Notes: a model not told the origin generated them from the sequence alone. DNA of 9,639 nt from an uncultured Bacteroidales bacterium (GCA_947074245.1 CAMTOW010000050.1:1-9639); one strand, 5' to 3'. Shown: positions 1 through 7,202, numbered from the stretch's first letter. Made by a program: numbers and translations.

Positions 1-14
1 CGCTCTTCCGATCT
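1..14 (+). other. Illumina adapter remnant
   Basis: The first 14 bases, CGCTCTTCCGATCT, are identical to the 3' end of the standard Illumina TruSeq universal (read 1) adapter. The leading C fits the read 1 adapter better than the read 2 adapter, which has TGCTCTTCCGATCT. This is untrimmed library sequence and not genomic DNA. True genomic sequence should begin at about base 15. It also suggests that base 1 is a contig end. Confidence 0.95.
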
Positions 15-42
15 ATTTCATATTTATCTTTTTTAGTGTAGT

Positions 43-450
43 TTATTCGGAAAGATAAGGTGCGAAAAGGTCGGCAAATTCATCACCCCGGGTCAGTTTC
101 CCGTTCACAACCGTTATGATCTGAATCTGGGCTTTTACGCAAAGCTTCTCATCGGATGCCCGGTAAATGTTTTGGATAAAGATATATCGGGGGCCTTTGC
201 GTCGGATCGCCAATCGGCTTTTGAAGTAATCGCCGCTTTTCAGGGAGAGTTTATATTCGATTTCCGCTTTCGCTACCATTGGTGCGATTCGGTTTTCGGT
301 CCATTCGCCGAAGCTTTCTCCCAGCGTATGTAGAAATTCATGACGCGTATGTTCCAGGTAGTTCTGATAGACCGCATTGTTGACCACTCCCTGCATATCG
401 CATTCATAATCGCGAACTTTCATCTCAAGTTCAAAAACGAAATTTTCCAT
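43..450 (-). CDS. Acyl-CoA thioesterase, 4HBT/YbgC-like hotdog fold
   Basis: This is a small cytoplasmic thioesterase of the 4-hydroxybenzoyl-CoA thioesterase (4HBT) hotdog family, expected to hydrolyse acyl-CoA thioesters; the substrate cannot be read from sequence. From the ATG at 448-450 it is 135 residues, the usual family length. The N-terminal motif ECDMQGVVNNAVYQNYLEHTR matches the family pattern in which an Asp followed by GVV/N and a tyrosine-rich helix forms the active site; the Asp (residue 18 from this ATG) is the likely catalytic residue. The rest is the expected strand-rich part (IEYKLSLKSGDYF, RYIFIQNIYR, AQIQIITVVNGK). The frame stays open to a TTG at 466-468, but the ATG gives the typical start MENFVFELEMKVRDYE; a second in-frame ATG lies at 421-423. 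It is divergent from the dehydrogenase at 621 and shares a 170-bp gap with it. The stop lies 28 bp from the adapter remnant. The family call is firm and the physiological role is open. Confidence 0.9.
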   Translation of the reverse strand: MENFVFELEMKVRDYECDMQGVVNNAVYQNYLEHTRHEFLHTLGESFGEWTENRIAPMVAKAEIEYKLSLKSGDYFKSRLAIRRKGPRYIFIQNIYRASDEKLCVKAQIQIITVVNGKLTRGDEFADLFAPYLSE

Positions 451-488
451 TTTAAAAGACTTATTCAAGTAATTTTATTCAAAAATAT

Positions 489-496
489 CAAAAATA
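489..496 (-). promoter_or_regulatory. Candidate Bacteroidota -7 promoter element for the thioesterase
   Basis: On the minus strand this reads TATTTTTG, matching the Bacteroidota -7 consensus TAnnTTTG. A partial -33 element, ATTG instead of TTTG (517-520), lies 20 bp upstream, within the usual 19-21 bp spacing. An identical TATTTTTG also occurs at 480-487 without a suitable upstream element. The region is AT-rich, so a chance match is possible. Confidence 0.35.
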
Positions 497-555
497 AAAG
501 ACAATTATTCTTTTTGCAATCAGATTATACCCGGACAATCGTAACTTAGTAATCA

Positions 556-563
556 GATCTTTG
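556..563 (+). promoter_or_regulatory. Weak candidate -7 element for the alcohol dehydrogenase
   Basis: The string GATCTTTG matches 7 of the 8 consensus positions counted as TAnnTTTG, with G replacing the first T. It lies 57 bp before the dehydrogenase ATG. No TTTG is found at the expected -33 distance. It is offered only because nothing better is present in the gap. Confidence 0.25.
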
Positions 564-620
564 TTTCTGGAATCATTTCAGGATAGAGGTTGTTTTAACT
601 CCAATAAATCGTTTTATTCA

Positions 621-1766
621 ATGAAAAATTTCACGTTTCAAAATCCCGTAAAAATTGTCTTCGGTAAAGACACGATTGCTCAACTAGCCAATGAATTGCC
701 GAAAGATGCGAAAATCATGATTACCTATGGTGGTGGAAGTATCATGCGCAACGGTGTTTACGATCAGGTAATCGCCGCACTGAAAGGTTTCACATATATC
801 GAATTCGGAGGTATCGAACCCAATCCTCATTTTGAAACTCTGATGAAAGCCGTAGAAATGGCTCGTGCCGAAAAAGTGGATTTTTTGCTTGCCGTAGGTG
901 GCGGATCGGTGATTGACGGAACCAAATTCATTTCTAAAGCGATTCGCTATGCGGGCGATTGCTGGGATGTAGTGGTCGATCCGAAAGCCGTAAGCGAGTT
1001 GGTGCCGTTGGCATCGGTTCTTACTCTGGCAGCTACCGGATCGGAGATGAACAACGGGGCGGTGATCACGCGTGCTGCTACACAAGAGAAATATGCCATG
1101 TACGGAGCTTATCCCGAATTTTCAATCTTGGATCCTCAGGTTCTGTATTCTCTGCCGAAATTTCAGATCGCTTGCGGTATAACCGACTCATACATTCACG
1201 TGCTCGAACAGTACCTTACCAAACCGGATCAGAGCCCGTTGATGGATCGCTGGGCGGAAGGAGTTCTTCAGACGCTTATCGAAGAAGCTCCGAAGGTGAT
1301 GAAAGAGGATCCCGATTACAATTCGATGGCGAACTTTATGCTTTCTGCTACGATGGCACTCAACGGATTTATCAGCATGGGTGTCGAGCAAGACTGGACG
1401 ACCCACATGATCGGACATGAGCTGACGGCATTGACCGGTCTGACTCATGGAGTGACGCTGGCGATCGTGATGCCGCGTATCATGGACGTGTTACGTAAGG
1501 AGAAAGGCGATAAGATCGTTCAATACGGCGAACGTATTTTCCACATCACTTCCGGAACGTATGACGAACGCATCGACGAAACGATCCGTCGTACCGAAGA
1601 GTTCTTTAATTCATTGGGAATCAAAACGCGTCTGTCGGATTACGAAGTGAAAGAAGATGTGATTGACGAGATTGAGCGTCGTATGGCGGAGCGTGGATGG
1701 AAATTGGGCGAAAATCGCTCGGTAGATGCTCCGGTCGTAAGAGAGATTCTTGAAAAATCCAAATAA
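621..1766 (+). CDS. YqhD-like NAD(P)H-dependent metal-containing alcohol/aldehyde dehydrogenase
   Basis: This cytoplasmic oxidoreductase of the iron-containing (group III) alcohol dehydrogenase family is expected to interconvert aldehydes and alcohols using NAD(P)H. From the ATG at 621 it is 381 residues, close to E. coli YqhD (387), and it resembles YqhD along its whole length. The N-terminal Rossmann-like part carries YGGGS (36-40) and AVGGGSVIDGTKF (91-103) for nucleotide binding. The C-terminal helical part has the four metal ligands in family spacing: D189 and H193 in ITDSYIHVLEQY, H262 in THMIGHE and H276 in LTHGVTLAIV. The frame is open to a TTG at 561, but those 20 extra residues look unlike the family, while MKNFTFQNPVKIVFGK is a typical start. 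No Shine-Dalgarno sequence is visible. The gene is followed by a palindrome and a strong terminator, so it is probably monocistronic. In this phylum such genes are often named NADH-dependent butanol dehydrogenase; a role in detoxifying short aldehydes is plausible by analogy with YqhD. Confidence 0.95.
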   Translation: MKNFTFQNPVKIVFGKDTIAQLANELPKDAKIMITYGGGSIMRNGVYDQVIAALKGFTYIEFGGIEPNPHFETLMKAVEMARAEKVDFLLAVGGGSVIDGTKFISKAIRYAGDCWDVVVDPKAVSELVPLASVLTLAATGSEMNNGAVITRAATQEKYAMYGAYPEFSILDPQVLYSLPKFQIACGITDSYIHVLEQYLTKPDQSPLMDRWAEGVLQTLIEEAPKVMKEDPDYNSMANFMLSATMALNGFISMGVEQDWTTHMIGHELTALTGLTHGVTLAIVMPRIMDVLRKEKGDKIVQYGERIFHITSGTYDERIDETIRRTEEFFNSLGIKTRLSDYEVKEDVIDEIERRMAERGWKLGENRSVDAPVVREILEKSK

Positions 1767-1780
1767 ATTAAGCTAGGTGT

Positions 1781-1796
1781 CCGAACCGCGGTTCGG
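1781..1796. repeat. 16-bp perfect palindrome after the dehydrogenase
   Basis: CCGAACCGCGGTTCGG is its own reverse complement and is followed by TTT. It starts 14 bases after the dehydrogenase stop and just before the main terminator. It could form a short accessory hairpin in the transcript, or be a dimeric protein-binding site in DNA. I cannot tell which. Confidence 0.6.
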
Positions 1797-1809
1797 TTTC
1801 CGATAAATC

Positions 1810-1859
1810 AAAGGTCCGTTCTTGTCTGATTTTTTTCAGATAAGAACGGACCTTTTTTT
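1810..1859 (+). terminator. Rho-independent terminator of the alcohol dehydrogenase
   Basis: An inverted repeat pairs 1810-1829 with 1836-1855, with a single G-T wobble in about 20 pairs. The loop is six T, and a T7 run spans 1853-1859. It lies 43 bp after the dehydrogenase stop. The left flank has no long A-run, so it is mainly a plus-strand terminator. It also separates this gene from the convergent regulator gene. Confidence 0.9.
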
Positions 1860-2021
1860 CAGATAGATTCCCCGTTGAATGATCTCGACTCTGTTTATTC
1901 GAAAAGAGTTTCCATCCCGAACGAGGGGATAAAACTGCTTATTCGAAACTCCATGTCGGAGGTGTGCGATCTTCATAAATAGCTTTGATTATTTATTTTA
2001 TTTAAAATAAATATAACTTTT

Positions 2022-2912
2022 TCAGATGATTTGACGCGTGCGAAGGAAGTCCTCCCGATATTCTGAGGGAGTGCATCCTTTTTTCTTTTTGAAACAACGG
2101 TTGAAGTTGGAAAGGTTGTTGAAACCGCACTCATAGCAGATTTCATTGATCGCTTTGTTGGGATTGGTCAGCATTTTTCCTGCGATACCCATACGGATAT
2201 CGTTGAGATAGTCGATCAGACTTTTCCCGGTGTTTTTCCGGAAATACCGGCAGAAGGCTACCTGGCTCATCCCTGCCATGGTGGATACATCTCCTAATTT
2301 TACTTCATGGCGGTAGTTTTCATTCAGGTAATCGAGAATGGAAGAGAGGCGTTGATTTTTCGGATAATCAACAAGCGCGTTGATCTTTTGACTAGCCAGT
2401 TTCTTTACGTTCGTCGCTTGTGACAATTCGAAAAGGATCTGCAACAAAGATAAAACGGCATAAAATCCGGTTTTCTTTTTCAGTTCGAGCAGATGGGGGC
2501 GAATCTTACGAATGGTTTCGGTGGAAAACGACAATCCGAAATGAGCTTCGTTGAGCATATCGCGGATAGGCGTGAACTGGTCCCGGTCGAGCATTTTCTG
2601 TTCGAGAAAATCAGGATGAAACTGAATCGTGATTTCATGGATCTGTTCTTGATTGTCTGGTCGTTTTTCCCAATGATGGGAGAGATGCGGATTGGCGATG
2701 AGGATCAGATCGGCATCTCCGATCTCCTCGCTCGAATCTCCGACGGTGCGGCGGCTCCCGGCAGCCCCTTCAATGAAGTTGAGTTCAATCTCAGAATGTA
2801 CATGAAGCGGATGCGAAAAAGAGTCTTTGTGCCGGTCCATCAGTATGAAGCATCCCGTTTCAGACAAAGGAATGATTTCTGTGTGGATATCAAATCTGTT
2901 CATGGATAACAT
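2022..2912 (-). CDS. AraC-family transcriptional regulator with N-terminal cupin
   Basis: This is a DNA-binding regulator of the AraC/XylS family, 296 residues, a usual length. The N-terminal half looks like a cupin sensor domain, with the histidine-rich strand SHPLHVHSEIELNFIEG at about residues 33-49 and further strands to about 100; the ligand is unknown. The C-terminal domain has two helix-turn-helix units. The first is around residues 205-226 (VKLGDVSTMAGMSQVAFCRYF). The second is around 253-277 (KAINEICYECGFNNLSNFNR), followed by the family signature ending GCTPSEYRE. Two ATGs are possible, at 2910-2912 and 2901-2903 (MNRFDIHTE); neither has a clear ribosome-binding site. The gene is convergent with the dehydrogenase and divergent from the exported PKD protein across a 142-bp gap with repeated motifs, so control of itself and that neighbour is a reasonable inference. 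The cupin plus HTH layout suggests response to a small molecule, possibly a sugar, but no specific inducer can be named. Confidence 0.93.
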   Translation of the reverse strand: MLSMNRFDIHTEIIPLSETGCFILMDRHKDSFSHPLHVHSEIELNFIEGAAGSRRTVGDSSEEIGDADLILIANPHLSHHWEKRPDNQEQIHEITIQFHPDFLEQKMLDRDQFTPIRDMLNEAHFGLSFSTETIRKIRPHLLELKKKTGFYAVLSLLQILFELSQATNVKKLASQKINALVDYPKNQRLSSILDYLNENYRHEVKLGDVSTMAGMSQVAFCRYFRKNTGKSLIDYLNDIRMGIAGKMLTNPNKAINEICYECGFNNLSNFNRCFKKKKGCTPSEYREDFLRTRQII

Positions 2913-2953
2913 ATATTGGGGAATACTCTAAAACACCGATAAAAAAAGACAAA

Positions 2954-3001
2954 TGTTTAAATATGTATTATTTTTACATTATCTGTTTAAAGATACATAT
3001 T
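2954..3001. promoter_or_regulatory. Possible operator region: paired repeats in the divergent gap
   Basis: The gap between the regulator and the exported protein contains TGTTTAAA twice in direct orientation, at 2954-2961 and 2984-2991, exactly 30 bp (about three helical turns) apart. Overlapping these is an 8-bp inverted repeat, AATATGTA at 2960-2967 and TACATATT at 2994-3001. AraC-family proteins commonly bind paired half-sites near their own gene, so this is a candidate binding site. The gap is very AT-rich, so chance repeats are possible. No convincing TAnnTTTG element is seen for either gene. Confidence 0.35.
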
Positions 3002-3054
3002 CGGCTATAAAAAGCAAGCATATTTTCTATTTAGGTAATTAAAAGAATCAAAAC

Positions 3055-5013
3055 ATGAAGAAAATTTACCTTATTGTTTATTTTACATTTCTTCTTTTGT
3101 TTCCCGTTTCCGCTCAAAACCTGGTAGCGGACTTTACGGCGGAGGAATGTATGCGCACAGTTTATTACCAGGGATTCGATTCTCCGGACGATATGGAGGG
3201 GTGGACGCTCCAATCGACCAATGCCGATTTTACCTGGCATTTGGGAAATCCGCGCGGTTCGTCGGGTGTTCCTAAGTTCTCGGTCATCAATCCGGATAGT
3301 AAAAGTTCGCTCCGTATTCTCTATACCGAAGAGGCGGCGCAGGATGAAGAATACCTATCGCCCGAGATCCTGTTGGGTGATCATCAAAGTATGCGGTTCT
3401 ATACCGCGTTTGATGGTGTCTATACCCTGTTTGCCAACTTCAAAGTGTTCGTGGTCGAATCAGACGGAGTGCGTACACCGGTCTTCGATGCGTATCAGTA
3501 TGCCGATGAGAATGCCCATGAACGTGCAAAATGGACTTTGATCGAACATTCATTGTCTGCCTGGAACGGGCAAACGGTGCGTTTCGCATTCGTTTATTCC
3601 GGTTTCGGAGGTGATGATGTGGTGGTAGATGATTTCAGCATTGTCGAGAAAACGGATGATGCGATGCCGGTACGTATCAGTGCGGGTGAATCGGTTCATT
3701 TCAAAAACCTGTCGACCGGAGAGTTCCTTTCTCAGCAATGGTCGTTTGAAGGAGGCTCACCTGTTACCTCCGATCTGAGCGATCCGGTTGTAATCTACAA
3801 CGAGCCGGGTGTTTATTCCGTGAAACTCGTTATCAGCGATGGTCAGAACGAAGCGGAAGTTGAAAAAACACATTTTGTCACGGTGACGGGTGTCGCGCCG
3901 AAAGTGCGCATCGGTATGCCGGATGAGGGATATCTTTCGCCGTATACCGGCATGTATCTGCCGTTGTTCACCGATGTGACGTTCCATGATCATACTCAAT
4001 CGCCGGTACTTTCGCGAATCTGGAACTTTACCAACGCTTCATTGGCTACTTCGGAAGAGCAACATCCCGTAGTGAGTTTCTCTGAAGAGGGAATCGCGAG
4101 TGTATCGCTTCGAGTGGAAAACGAATATGGTTTCGATTTCAAATGGTTGTCTGAATATTTCCAAGTGGGTGGCGAACAGCATATCTGGAATATCTCCGTC
4201 GAAGAGAATTCGCAGCTTGCTTCTGTTCCGCTCGGTTTCTTCGGCTATTACGGCGGAAGCAACTGGTTGGGAATGGAGGCGTTTGCCGAACATTTCGATG
4301 CGCCATCCGTGGGAGGACATATTTCTGAAGTGGAACTTTTCTTCGATTGTACCACGACGATCTCTCCGGAGGAGGAGATGACCGTATCGGTGGTGAGTGC
4401 TACCGACGGCAAACCGGGCGAAGTGCTTGCGACATCTACCTTGAAGTTGAAAGAACTCCAGTCTGATCCGAATCGGATCATTCCGACCACATTCGTATTC
4501 GCGACTCCGGTTTTGGTAGAAAACGAGTTTTTCATCACGGTTTCCGGTTTCCCGAATCAATCGGGGGATAATGGAACGGATGATGTCGCTTTGTTGGGAT
4601 TTGTGCGCGACGACGGCGAGAAATGTACCGCATGGCATTTGCTCGAAGAGTGGGACGAAAACTATGCTCCTACGGGCGAATACGAATGGTATCCCAACGT
4701 AGATAGTCCGCTTTCACTCGCGATCGCTCCGAAGTTCCGCTACGAGGTGATCGATCAGGGATTATCGTTCGGAACCGCCGATTCGCAAAAAACAACTTCC
4801 GATCCGGTTTGCGCGACCGTACAGTCTGACGTGCTTCAACTTTATCCGGGTTATGAAGGAGCTTCGGTGCGAATCTACGATATGACCGGTTCATTGCGTT
4901 TCGAAGCCGCATCGGCAGCAGAAACTGATTTGAACCGTTTTGCTCCGGGAAGCTATCTGCTTCATCTCAATCTCGACGGACAGAGCTATCGTCAGCTGAT
5001 CCTGATCCGTTGA
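3055..5013 (+). CDS. Secreted PKD-domain protein with type IX secretion sorting domain
   Basis: This 652-residue protein is predicted to pass the inner membrane by a signal peptide and the outer membrane by the type IX secretion system. The ATG is followed by a classic signal peptide (charged MKKIY, hydrophobic core, cleavage near SAQ-N at residues 19-22). Residues about 36-198 resemble a choice-of-anchor J/cleaved-adhesin beta-sandwich (YYQGFDSPDDMEGWTL; DDVVVDDFSIVE at its end). PKD-like domains follow at about 203-279 (QQWSFEGGSPVTS, YNEPGVYSVKLVISDG) and, more divergent, 282-372 (RIWNFTNASL, EEGIASVSLRVENEYG). Residues about 376-570 form a beta-rich region I do not recognise. The last roughly 60 residues (VRIYDMTGSL, FAPGSYLLHLNLDG, ending QLILIR) fit the T9SS type A sorting domain. 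No catalytic motif is visible, so an adhesive or glycan-binding surface role is inferred rather than enzymatic. It is divergent from the AraC gene and ends at its own terminator. Confidence 0.88.
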   Translation: MKKIYLIVYFTFLLLFPVSAQNLVADFTAEECMRTVYYQGFDSPDDMEGWTLQSTNADFTWHLGNPRGSSGVPKFSVINPDSKSSLRILYTEEAAQDEEYLSPEILLGDHQSMRFYTAFDGVYTLFANFKVFVVESDGVRTPVFDAYQYADENAHERAKWTLIEHSLSAWNGQTVRFAFVYSGFGGDDVVVDDFSIVEKTDDAMPVRISAGESVHFKNLSTGEFLSQQWSFEGGSPVTSDLSDPVVIYNEPGVYSVKLVISDGQNEAEVEKTHFVTVTGVAPKVRIGMPDEGYLSPYTGMYLPLFTDVTFHDHTQSPVLSRIWNFTNASLATSEEQHPVVSFSEEGIASVSLRVENEYGFDFKWLSEYFQVGGEQHIWNISVEENSQLASVPLGFFGYYGGSNWLGMEAFAEHFDAPSVGGHISEVELFFDCTTTISPEEEMTVSVVSATDGKPGEVLATSTLKLKELQSDPNRIIPTTFVFATPVLVENEFFITVSGFPNQSGDNGTDDVALLGFVRDDGEKCTAWHLLEEWDENYAPTGEYEWYPNVDSPLSLAIAPKFRYEVIDQGLSFGTADSQKTTSDPVCATVQSDVLQLYPGYEGASVRIYDMTGSLRFEAASAAETDLNRFAPGSYLLHLNLDGQSYRQLILIR

Positions 5014-5078
5014 CCCACAGGTTTGATAGCTGCCGGCTCGGGCGAAACGATTGATTTTCCGAGTCGCTTCCAATAAGA

Positions 5079-5117
5079 AAACGCCATTCCGAAAGTTCGG
5101 AATGGCGTTTCTGTTTT
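5079..5117 (+). terminator. Rho-independent terminator of the exported PKD protein gene
   Basis: A perfect 15-bp inverted repeat pairs 5079-5093 with 5096-5110 around a 2-base centre; in RNA the apical pairs would open into a larger loop. T-rich sequence (TTTCTGTTTT) follows. An A-rich left flank (AATAAGAAAA) means it may also act weakly on the minus strand. It lies 65 bp after the stop of the exported protein. Confidence 0.85.
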
Positions 5118-5130
5118 AGATAATGGAGTT

Positions 5131-5193
5131 AAAAAAAGGAAAGGCCGGAGAGTAAGAAAGAAGAGATGTTACGATTAAAAGAGCCGGCCTTTC
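5131..5193 (-). terminator. Long-loop terminator of the DUF4954 gene
   Basis: Read on the minus strand, GAAAGGCCGG (5184-5193) pairs perfectly with CCGGCCTTTC (5139-5148) and is followed by one C and a T7 run (5131-5137). That is the order expected for termination just downstream of the DUF4954 stop. The intervening loop is 35 nt, much longer than usual, which lowers confidence that this is a simple terminator. Confidence 0.6.
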
Positions 5194-5213
5194 AGTAATC
5201 AGATGAGAGAAGT

Positions 5214-7202
5214 TTATTTCAGGTCTTTCAACTTTATCAACAGCTGTTGATAAGTCTTGTTTTTTTCGACAATGTCCATTTTGATATGGCGCACGAACTC
5301 CTGTTGCTCATACGTGCCGCGCACGGCTTCGAAGTCGTCCAGACGGGTCTGTTCGTTTCCGTCGATTCCGAATCCGATCTGCGAACTGCAATGAAATTCC
5401 TTCGCGGCATCCTCCAACAGGTGGTTATTGACTTCGGCAAACGCCTCGTGCCAGCGATTGAGGATCTTGAGCAAACATCCGATCGACAGATTCGAAAGAT
5501 CGATCTTATACCGGGATTCCATCAACTGCGCGCTCCAGTTCCATTCGTACGAAGCGTAAGAAGACTGCAAGGTTTCGAATTCGCGTTGCACCTGATCGAC
5601 CGATGCGATCGTTCCGTCTTCAATGCGTTGAAGCACTTTGTCGAGCTCCTCCTGCGGAACGATAAATCCCGCCAGGTCGATCCATTTGCCCGTACCTTCC
5701 TGAGAGTGTACCGGAAGCAGTTCGTGAAGTTGTTCCAACGTCGAAAAATCATTGTTCTTCAGATACCGGATCAATACGTTGCCCAGATACAGATCGACCG
5801 ACTTTTCATAGTGTCGGATCCCTTTTTCGAGCGATGATCGCTTGATGATCGCTCCCTGATAATGAAAGCGGAGCGTATCGCGCGATGAACCTACCTGCAG
5901 TTGGTGTAACAAATCGAGCGCTTTGATGATCTTGCGCATCGTATACGGTGTGAGCAGGTCGAAATTGATCAGGTCGGGTTTGACCGGATCCGTCCGCTTG
6001 TCTCTCGCCGGCCATTTGAACGAGTCGCGAATCGTACCCACGCGTTGTAGGTTGGCTCCCGGCACGAGATGCGATTCGGTGCCCGACTGGATAATATAGG
6101 AGAATGGCAGATTGGTCGTATCCAGATGATTCATGTGGCGCCCCATCACCATTGTGAACGGACCGATGCGAGCGGGCCACAGGATGTATGAATCGGAAGC
6201 CATACGGCCGCCCCGCTCTACGATTCCTTGATGGATGGGCCCCAACTTATACATGTGGTTGCTTTGGTTGAATCCCGATCCGGCGTTCAAAAACGAATAC
6301 ATGGCGGCGATCAGAAGCGACGATTTATGCATCGATACCGAATAAGGGCCGGCGAATATGGCGCAAGCCTCGCCGTTTTCCATTTGGCAATTGCTGAAAA
6401 ACAGCGAATCGTGTGCCGAGAACAGATGTCCGACATGGCTTGCCTGGCCGACGAACGAGCGGGTGATCTGCGCCCCGTCGGAGATTACCGTTCCCGATGA
6501 GAAGATGAAGTCGCGTGCGATCACGCCCGATCCGATCCGGCAGATCGCATCCTCATTGCTGTTGATCGATCCGTTTTCGAGCGACGCCACTCCGTAAAGA
6601 CGCGCCGCTTCGCCGATGCGCACATTACGCAGCGATCCGCAGTTGATGATGCGCGCGCCTTTGCCGATCGTACCGTGTGTCGAGGCTACCGAATCCGCGT
6701 AAGCCGCGATCATCCGGTTCAGATTCGTCATCAGTTGGTTTCGGTGTCGGTACATGGCCAGGATATAGGCCGTCTGAGCCGAAAGTTTGTCATGAATAGG
6801 TACTTCCCGTCCGCCCGTTTCGTTGAGCACGTGCGAGTTGACGTCGTTGCCGAACTTCGAGCGTCCTTCGGTCAGGATGGTATGGGTGTTGAGGATAATC
6901 GCTTGTTCGGCGATATCGCAGTTGGCCAGATAGCCTCCGATGTTGCCGATCACGACATCATCGCCGATGTGGCAATTGTGGATTCGGGCGTTTTCAATAC
7001 CCGACGGATAAGGGATTCCTCCCTCCAGTTTATGTTTTCGCCGGAAAGTTCCGAGCGTAATTTCTCCCGAGAATGTTACCGAACGAATTGATGAGGGATT
7101 GAAATCGGGTGCTACACGGATGCTTTCCCACTGATCGCATATACAATTCTGTTCTTGAAGCTGCTTGATTTCATCAATTGTCAGTTTCCGGAAATTTTGC
7201 AT
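5214..7202 (-). CDS. DUF4954 family protein with left-handed beta-helix
   Basis: This is a 662-residue cytoplasmic protein (no signal peptide or membrane segment seen) of the uncharacterised DUF4954 family, found mainly in Bacteroidota. Residues about 70-115 and 175-300 show the imperfect hexapeptide pattern of a left-handed beta-helix, such as CHIGDDVVIGNIGGYLANCDI, GTIGKGARIINCGSL and GSGVIARDFIFSSGTVISDG. This fold is typical of acyl- and nucleotidyl-transferases and sugar-nucleotide enzymes. A dense conserved-looking block follows at 320-360 (GPIHQGIVERGG, SYILWPARIGPFTMVMGRHMNH), rich in His, Arg and Gly, and may be a ligand site. The C-terminal 250 residues look helical. The ATG at 7200-7202 is chosen because the open frame further upstream (TTG at 7251-7253) overlaps the -7 promoter element, and because MQNFRKLTIDEIKQL is a sensible start. 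It appears monocistronic. A link to sugar-nucleotide or envelope metabolism is only suggested by the fold; the reaction is unknown. Confidence 0.88.
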   Translation of the reverse strand: MQNFRKLTIDEIKQLQEQNCICDQWESIRVAPDFNPSSIRSVTFSGEITLGTFRRKHKLEGGIPYPSGIENARIHNCHIGDDVVIGNIGGYLANCDIAEQAIILNTHTILTEGRSKFGNDVNSHVLNETGGREVPIHDKLSAQTAYILAMYRHRNQLMTNLNRMIAAYADSVASTHGTIGKGARIINCGSLRNVRIGEAARLYGVASLENGSINSNEDAICRIGSGVIARDFIFSSGTVISDGAQITRSFVGQASHVGHLFSAHDSLFFSNCQMENGEACAIFAGPYSVSMHKSSLLIAAMYSFLNAGSGFNQSNHMYKLGPIHQGIVERGGRMASDSYILWPARIGPFTMVMGRHMNHLDTTNLPFSYIIQSGTESHLVPGANLQRVGTIRDSFKWPARDKRTDPVKPDLINFDLLTPYTMRKIIKALDLLHQLQVGSSRDTLRFHYQGAIIKRSSLEKGIRHYEKSVDLYLGNVLIRYLKNNDFSTLEQLHELLPVHSQEGTGKWIDLAGFIVPQEELDKVLQRIEDGTIASVDQVQREFETLQSSYASYEWNWSAQLMESRYKIDLSNLSIGCLLKILNRWHEAFAEVNNHLLEDAAKEFHCSSQIGFGIDGNEQTRLDDFEAVRGTYEQQEFVRHIKMDIVEKNKTYQQLLIKLKDLK

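Noticed and set aside
561..620. N-terminal 20-residue extension of the alcohol dehydrogenase from a TTG start
   Set aside because: The extension has no resemblance to the family, whereas the ATG at 621 gives a start that aligns with YqhD.
4039..4638. 199-codon minus-strand open frame within the exported PKD protein gene
   Set aside because: It is antisense to a gene with signal peptide, PKD and sorting domains; Arg/His-rich translation typical of a shadow frame.
5247..5837. 196-codon plus-strand open frame opposite the DUF4954 gene
   Set aside because: It lies wholly antisense to a well-supported family protein, has no recognisable domain or promoter, and its composition reflects the complementary codons.
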